Part shown: one piece after another, positions 60,749 through 64,000 of the stretch
Position numbering within the stretch: the first letter of the stretch is position 1
Layout: every line of letters begins with the position of its first letter
Assembly: GCF_014251715.1 (NCBI RefSeq)
Contig: NZ_CP059198.1
Location: 505,721 to 569,720, forward strand
From: Blattabacterium cuenoti
GTDB taxonomy: Bacteria > Bacteroidota > Bacteroidia > Flavobacteriales > Blattabacteriaceae
Reading direction: 5' to 3'
Length of the DNA stretch: 64,000 bases
Notes under the pieces: model-generated
The model's database searches: none
Told to the model about the DNA's origin: nothing
Seen by the model: the letters and a program-made list of their open reading frames with translations, nothing else
Program-made: the position numbers and the translations under genes

Positions 60749-63350
60749 TCAAATAATTAAATTCTTATTACATAAAATAGATTTAAATCAAAAATTCATA
60801 TTTATATCAAAAAATTATGCTGTTATAGAATATATTGAAAATAAATATAAATCAAAATTTATATCAAAAACTGTATTTTTTACAATAGAAAAATTTTTAG
60901 AAGAAATTTCTAATTTGAAAATTTTAGATAAATCTTCCATACTTATTTATTTTTTTTCTCTTTTAAAAAAAGAAGATTTTTTAGATAAAAAAATTAATAA
61001 TTTTTTTAATTGGGGTCCTAAAATATTAAATGATTTTCAAGATTTATACTTTAGTATGGTAGATATTGAACACTTTTTTTCTTCTATGATTTCTACAGAA
61101 AAAATTACAAAGTGGAACCCTAATATTTTTAAACAAGAAAAAAATTTTTTTTGGGAGAATATTCATAAATATTATTATATTTTGCAATCCCAACTTTTAA
61201 AAAAAGGAGGAGCTTCTACAGGTCTTATTTTTAAAGAAACTATTACTCGTTTAAGTTTTTTTTTATCTAAAAATTCAAATACAAAAATTGTATTATTTAA
61301 AGACTTTATATTCAATGAATGTGAAAAAAAATTTTTTCAAAAAATAATTCAATATAATAAAAATCAAGTATTAGTCTATGATTTATTAAATATTAATAAT
61401 ATAAAATCAATTGATTCTTATCAATTTAATAATTTAAAAATAATTGGAGTTTCAAAAGAAATAGAACAAGTAAAAATTGTAGAAAATATAATATTTAAAC
61501 TAATTAAAAAAGGAAAAAAAATTTATAAAATCCTTCTTATTCCAGGAAATAACTCTTTGATTATTCCTTTATTATGTTCTATGAAAAAATTAGGAATTAA
61601 TACATCTCTAAACATAGATTATTCTTTCAAAAATATTCCTATTTATTATACTTTTTATTCTATATTTCAATTTTTATTGAAAAAAGATAAATTCAAAAAA
61701 TTCACTAAAAAAGATGTAATAAGAGTATTATCAAATGGATATATTAAAAAATTTTTTTTTAAAAAAAATTCTTTACTAAAAAAATTAAAAACAGAAAATG
61801 ATTCAGATTTTATTTCAGAAAATATAATAAAAAAATATTTTTTAAAAAATGATTTATGGATTATTTTTCAAATTCCAACTCATAATATTAAAATTATTTT
61901 TTTAAGTATTATTAGTTTTATTAGAAAATTTAAAAAAAAATTACTTTCTAAAAATAAAAATAAACATTTTTTGGAATTAAAATTTATTTCTAAACTAGAG
62001 GATTACATGCAAAAAATAAAAATAATAGTTAGAAAAAAAGAAAACTTATTTTCCGGAATACATGATATATATAACATATATGAACAATTTTCTAATACAG
62101 AAAGTATACGATATATACGTAAAAATACTAGAGGATTATATATAACAGGTTTTATAGATATTTTTATTGAAAATTTTGATGCAATAATCATAACTTCTTT
62201 TAATGAAGGAGTTATTCCTCCTAAAAATAAAAATGATTCTTTTATACCCTTTGATATTCGAAAAAAATTACACATAAATTATAAAAATGATGATTTTTAT
62301 TTTTATCACTTTATAAGAATTTATCAATCTTCAAAAAAAACATATTTAATATATAAAAATCATCCAGATGAAATAAATTCTGGAGAAAAAAGTCGTTTTA
62401 TACATAAAATGGAAATAAATTCAAAAATAGAGAACATAAACAATATTTCTAATATTTCTAAAAATTTCAAAACAATTCCTATTGTAATAAAAAAAACAAA
62501 ATCCATAATTAAGCGTTTACATGAATTAACAACTAAAGGGTTATCTCCTTCTTCTATTAATTTATATAATTATAATCCTCTTTTATTTTATTATAAAAAA
62601 ATACTTAAGTTAAATGATCCAGAAGAAATTTCCTTTAAACAAAAAATAGGAAAAATGATTCACAAAATATTAAAAATTTTATATAATCCTATAAAAGGAA
62701 ATTTTATAACTATTGATTGTATTCATACAATGAGAAAAATTTATAAAAATACCATAAAAAAAGTTCTTTTAGGAAAACAAAAAGTTATTGAAGGAAATAA
62801 TATTTTATTTTATTCCATAATAAAAACTTATATAGAAAATTTTATTTCATGGGATGAAAAATTTGTTAAAAACGGACATAAAATTTTTCTAAAAGAAATA
62901 GAATGTAAAATTTCTACCAGATTAAATATTGAATCAATACAAGTAAACTTACATGGGATTATTGATCGTATAGATGAATGTAACGGAATTACGCGCATAC
63001 TAGATTACAAAATAGGATTTTCCAAAATAAAAAAAATGAATGTTTCTTTAAAAAATATTGAAAATATTTTTAATAATCCAAATTATGCTAATATCATGCA
63101 ATTACTTATTTATGTTTATTTATGGTTTGAATCCTCTATTTTTCTTGGAAAGAAAAAAAAACCTCCTATTATAGAAATTGTTTCTCCTGAAAAATATGGA
63201 AATTTTTTAGAAATACCTATAATTTTTTTTCATAAAAAAAAAATAAATATAACGTATGAAAATTACATAAAAAACTTTCTTCCATTTCTTATTAAAAAAA
63301 TTTATGAAATATTAAATCCAAAAATACCAATTATAGAAAAAATTTATTGA
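60732..63350 (+). CDS. AddB/RecB-like PD-(D/E)XK nuclease
   Basis: 872-aa protein with a long N-terminal region resembling an inactivated helicase, very rich in Lys, Phe, Ile and Asn, and a C-terminal RecB-type nuclease domain (about residues 595-800). The nuclease motif is GIIDRIDECNG then ILDYKIGFSK, with the His motif IGKMIHKILKIL upstream. The four Fe-S cysteines of classical AddB are absent: the YNYNPLLFYYK segment has Asn where Cys would be, as in flavobacterial relatives. It probably pairs with an AddA/UvrD-like helicase encoded elsewhere for double-strand-break processing. Start is TTG, overlapping ribF. It ends convergently on leuB. Confidence 0.8.
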   Translation: MKKKIDQIIKFLLHKIDLNQKFIFISKNYAVIEYIENKYKSKFISKTVFFTIEKFLEEISNLKILDKSSILIYFFSLLKKEDFLDKKINNFFNWGPKILNDFQDLYFSMVDIEHFFSSMISTEKITKWNPNIFKQEKNFFWENIHKYYYILQSQLLKKGGASTGLIFKETITRLSFFLSKNSNTKIVLFKDFIFNECEKKFFQKIIQYNKNQVLVYDLLNINNIKSIDSYQFNNLKIIGVSKEIEQVKIVENIIFKLIKKGKKIYKILLIPGNNSLIIPLLCSMKKLGINTSLNIDYSFKNIPIYYTFYSIFQFLLKKDKFKKFTKKDVIRVLSNGYIKKFFFKKNSLLKKLKTENDSDFISENIIKKYFLKNDLWIIFQIPTHNIKIIFLSIISFIRKFKKKLLSKNKNKHFLELKFISKLEDYMQKIKIIVRKKENLFSGIHDIYNIYEQFSNTESIRYIRKNTRGLYITGFIDIFIENFDAIIITSFNEGVIPPKNKNDSFIPFDIRKKLHINYKNDDFYFYHFIRIYQSSKKTYLIYKNHPDEINSGEKSRFIHKMEINSKIENINNISNISKNFKTIPIVIKKTKSIIKRLHELTTKGLSPSSINLYNYNPLLFYYKKILKLNDPEEISFKQKIGKMIHKILKILYNPIKGNFITIDCIHTMRKIYKNTIKKVLLGKQKVIEGNNILFYSIIKTYIENFISWDEKFVKNGHKIFLKEIECKISTRLNIESIQVNLHGIIDRIDECNGITRILDYKIGFSKIKKMNVSLKNIENIFNNPNYANIMQLLIYVYLWFESSIFLGKKKKPPIIEIVSPEKYGNFLEIPIIFFHKKKINITYENYIKNFLPFLIKKIYEILNPKIPIIEKIY

Positions 63351-63370
63351 TTTTTAATATATTTTTCTAT
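63333..63370. terminator. Possible hairpin at the nuclease gene/leuB junction
   Basis: ATAGAAAAA / TTTTTCTAT, 9-bp perfect arms separated by a 20-base loop that contains both convergent stop codons. The long loop and A/T-rich stem make it weaker than the pckA/ribE palindrome. Confidence 0.25.
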
Positions 63371-64000
63371 GTAATTCCCTACTTCTTCAGTAGTAGAAGA
63401 AATTTTTTTATCAATAATATCTTGGGTACATATTTGTTTTTTAATGGAATTTTTTACAGCTTTTTCTAATATATTTTTCTCTTTATCCATTCCAAAATAT
63501 TCTAACATCATAGATCCTGAAAGAATACAACCTAAAGGATTTGCTATATTTTTACCTTTTGCTTGAGGATAAGATCCATGTATAGGTTCAAACATAGATT
63601 TATTATCTCCTATAGAAGCAGAAGGCAATAATCCTAAAGAACTTGTAATTACACTGGATTCATCTGAAAGAATATCACCAAACATATTATCCGTTAGTAT
63701 TACATCAAATCTTTTAGGATTCATAATAATTTGCATTGCTGCATTATCTATATATAAAAAATCTAGATTAACTTCTGGATAATCTAATGCCATTTTTATA
63801 ATAATTTCTCTCCATAATCTAGAGGTTTCTAATACATTAGCTTTATCTACTAATGTTACTTTCTTTTTTCGAGAAATTGCTGCTCTAAAAGCCATTTCTC
63901 CAATTCTTTCAATTTCTTTTTTAGAATAAATACAATAATCATAAGCTTCTTCTTCATTTTTTGAACGACCTTTTTTACCAAAATAAATTCCTCCTGTTAA
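63344..64000 (-). CDS. leuB: 3-isopropylmalate dehydrogenase (partial, C-terminal part)
   Basis: NAD-dependent oxidative decarboxylase of leucine synthesis. The frame is open to the right edge, so the N-terminus lies outside and about 218 C-terminal residues are seen. The visible part begins LTGGIYFGKKGR, the family's substrate/cofactor loop, followed by AFRAAISRKKKVTLVDKANVLETSRLWRE and ILTDNMFGDILSDESSVI with the metal-binding Asp residues. FEPIHGSYPQAKGKNIANPLG is the NAD-binding motif. Isocitrate and tartrate dehydrogenases share the fold, but LTGGIYFG is specific to LeuB. It overlaps the nuclease gene by 7 bases tail to tail. Confidence 0.95.
   Translation of the reverse strand, partial: LTGGIYFGKKGRSKNEEEAYDYCIYSKKEIERIGEMAFRAAISRKKKVTLVDKANVLETSRLWREIIIKMALDYPEVNLDFLYIDNAAMQIIMNPKRFDVILTDNMFGDILSDESSVITSSLGLLPSASIGDNKSMFEPIHGSYPQAKGKNIANPLGCILSGSMMLEYFGMDKEKNILEKAVKNSIKKQICTQDIIDKKISSTTEEVGNYIEKYIKNQ

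Overview
This 64 kb window looks like chromosome from a strongly reduced, very A+T-rich Bacteroidetes (Flavobacteriales) insect endosymbiont. The best guess is Blattabacterium, the cockroach symbiont. That assignment is inferred from several things together. Base composition is extremely A+T-rich, and coding is dense with many overlapping genes. Shine-Dalgarno sites are rare. Several intergenic gaps carry the Bacteroidetes promoter element TAnnTTTG. Gene neighbourhoods are flavobacterial: ddl-PASTA-rluD, asnS-rpoN, rpmE type B with a GlmU-like gene, lptC-CBS hemolysin-ppiD, nadK-uppS-bamA-ompH, and pdhA-pdhC. Amino-acid, cofactor and envelope genes are also retained. There is no CRISPR array, prophage, insertion sequence or rRNA operon, and no gene-free stretch exceeds about 120 bases.

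Layout. 1-7.2 kb: partial rseP, ferrous-iron uptake (feoA, feoB and a tiny membrane ORF), ddl, a PASTA protein, rluD, mgtE. 7.3-15.8 kb: leuS, glutamate dehydrogenase, pyrH-frr-asnS-rpoN. 15.8-22.6 kb (minus): aldehyde dehydrogenase, sufE, metE, GlmU-like protein, rpmE, FabH-like synthase. 22.7-28.4 kb: ubiE/menG, a GH3-family protein, rpsO-pnp-rpoD and tRNA-Arg(ACG). 28.4-34.9 kb: tpiA and a DUF1599-like gene (minus), then folP, diadenylate cyclase, murF, pdhA-pdhC. 35-49.4 kb: terC, MsbA-like ABC exporter, secDF-tatA, then the envelope block ppiD-like, CBS hemolysin, lptC, tRNA-Phe, ompH, bamA, uppS, nadK. 49.4-51.5 kb: mevalonate kinase, rluB, aroQ. 51.5-64 kb: hydrolase, rnc, fabF, acpP, pckA, ribE, pdxA, atpC-atpD, ribF, an AddB-like nuclease and partial leuB.

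How the genes fit together. Gdh, PckA, pyruvate dehydrogenase, TpiA and the aldehyde dehydrogenase suggest carbon flow based on amino acids and C4 acids. MetE, AroQ and LeuB belong to amino-acid provisioning; RibE, RibF, FolP, PdxA and MenG to cofactors. Ddl, MurF, UppS, LptC, BamA, OmpH and RseP indicate a real Gram-negative envelope with peptidoglycan.

The most striking observation is a pair of interrupted genes in one operon. Mevalonate kinase and 3-dehydroquinate dehydratase are each split at a long poly(A) run (A10 and A13). Both have the same phase error (one A short, or two too many) and otherwise intact coding on both sides, with an intact rluB between them. This is the pattern expected for genes rescued by RNA-polymerase slippage. 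Several other genes (rpoN, ubiE, rpsO, GH3, lptC) hold A10-A12 tracts that are currently in frame. Other notable points are a perfect 30-nt palindrome that gives the convergent pckA and ribE products the same C-terminal pentapeptide, and an lptC gene with no ATG or GTG start available ahead of its lipobox.
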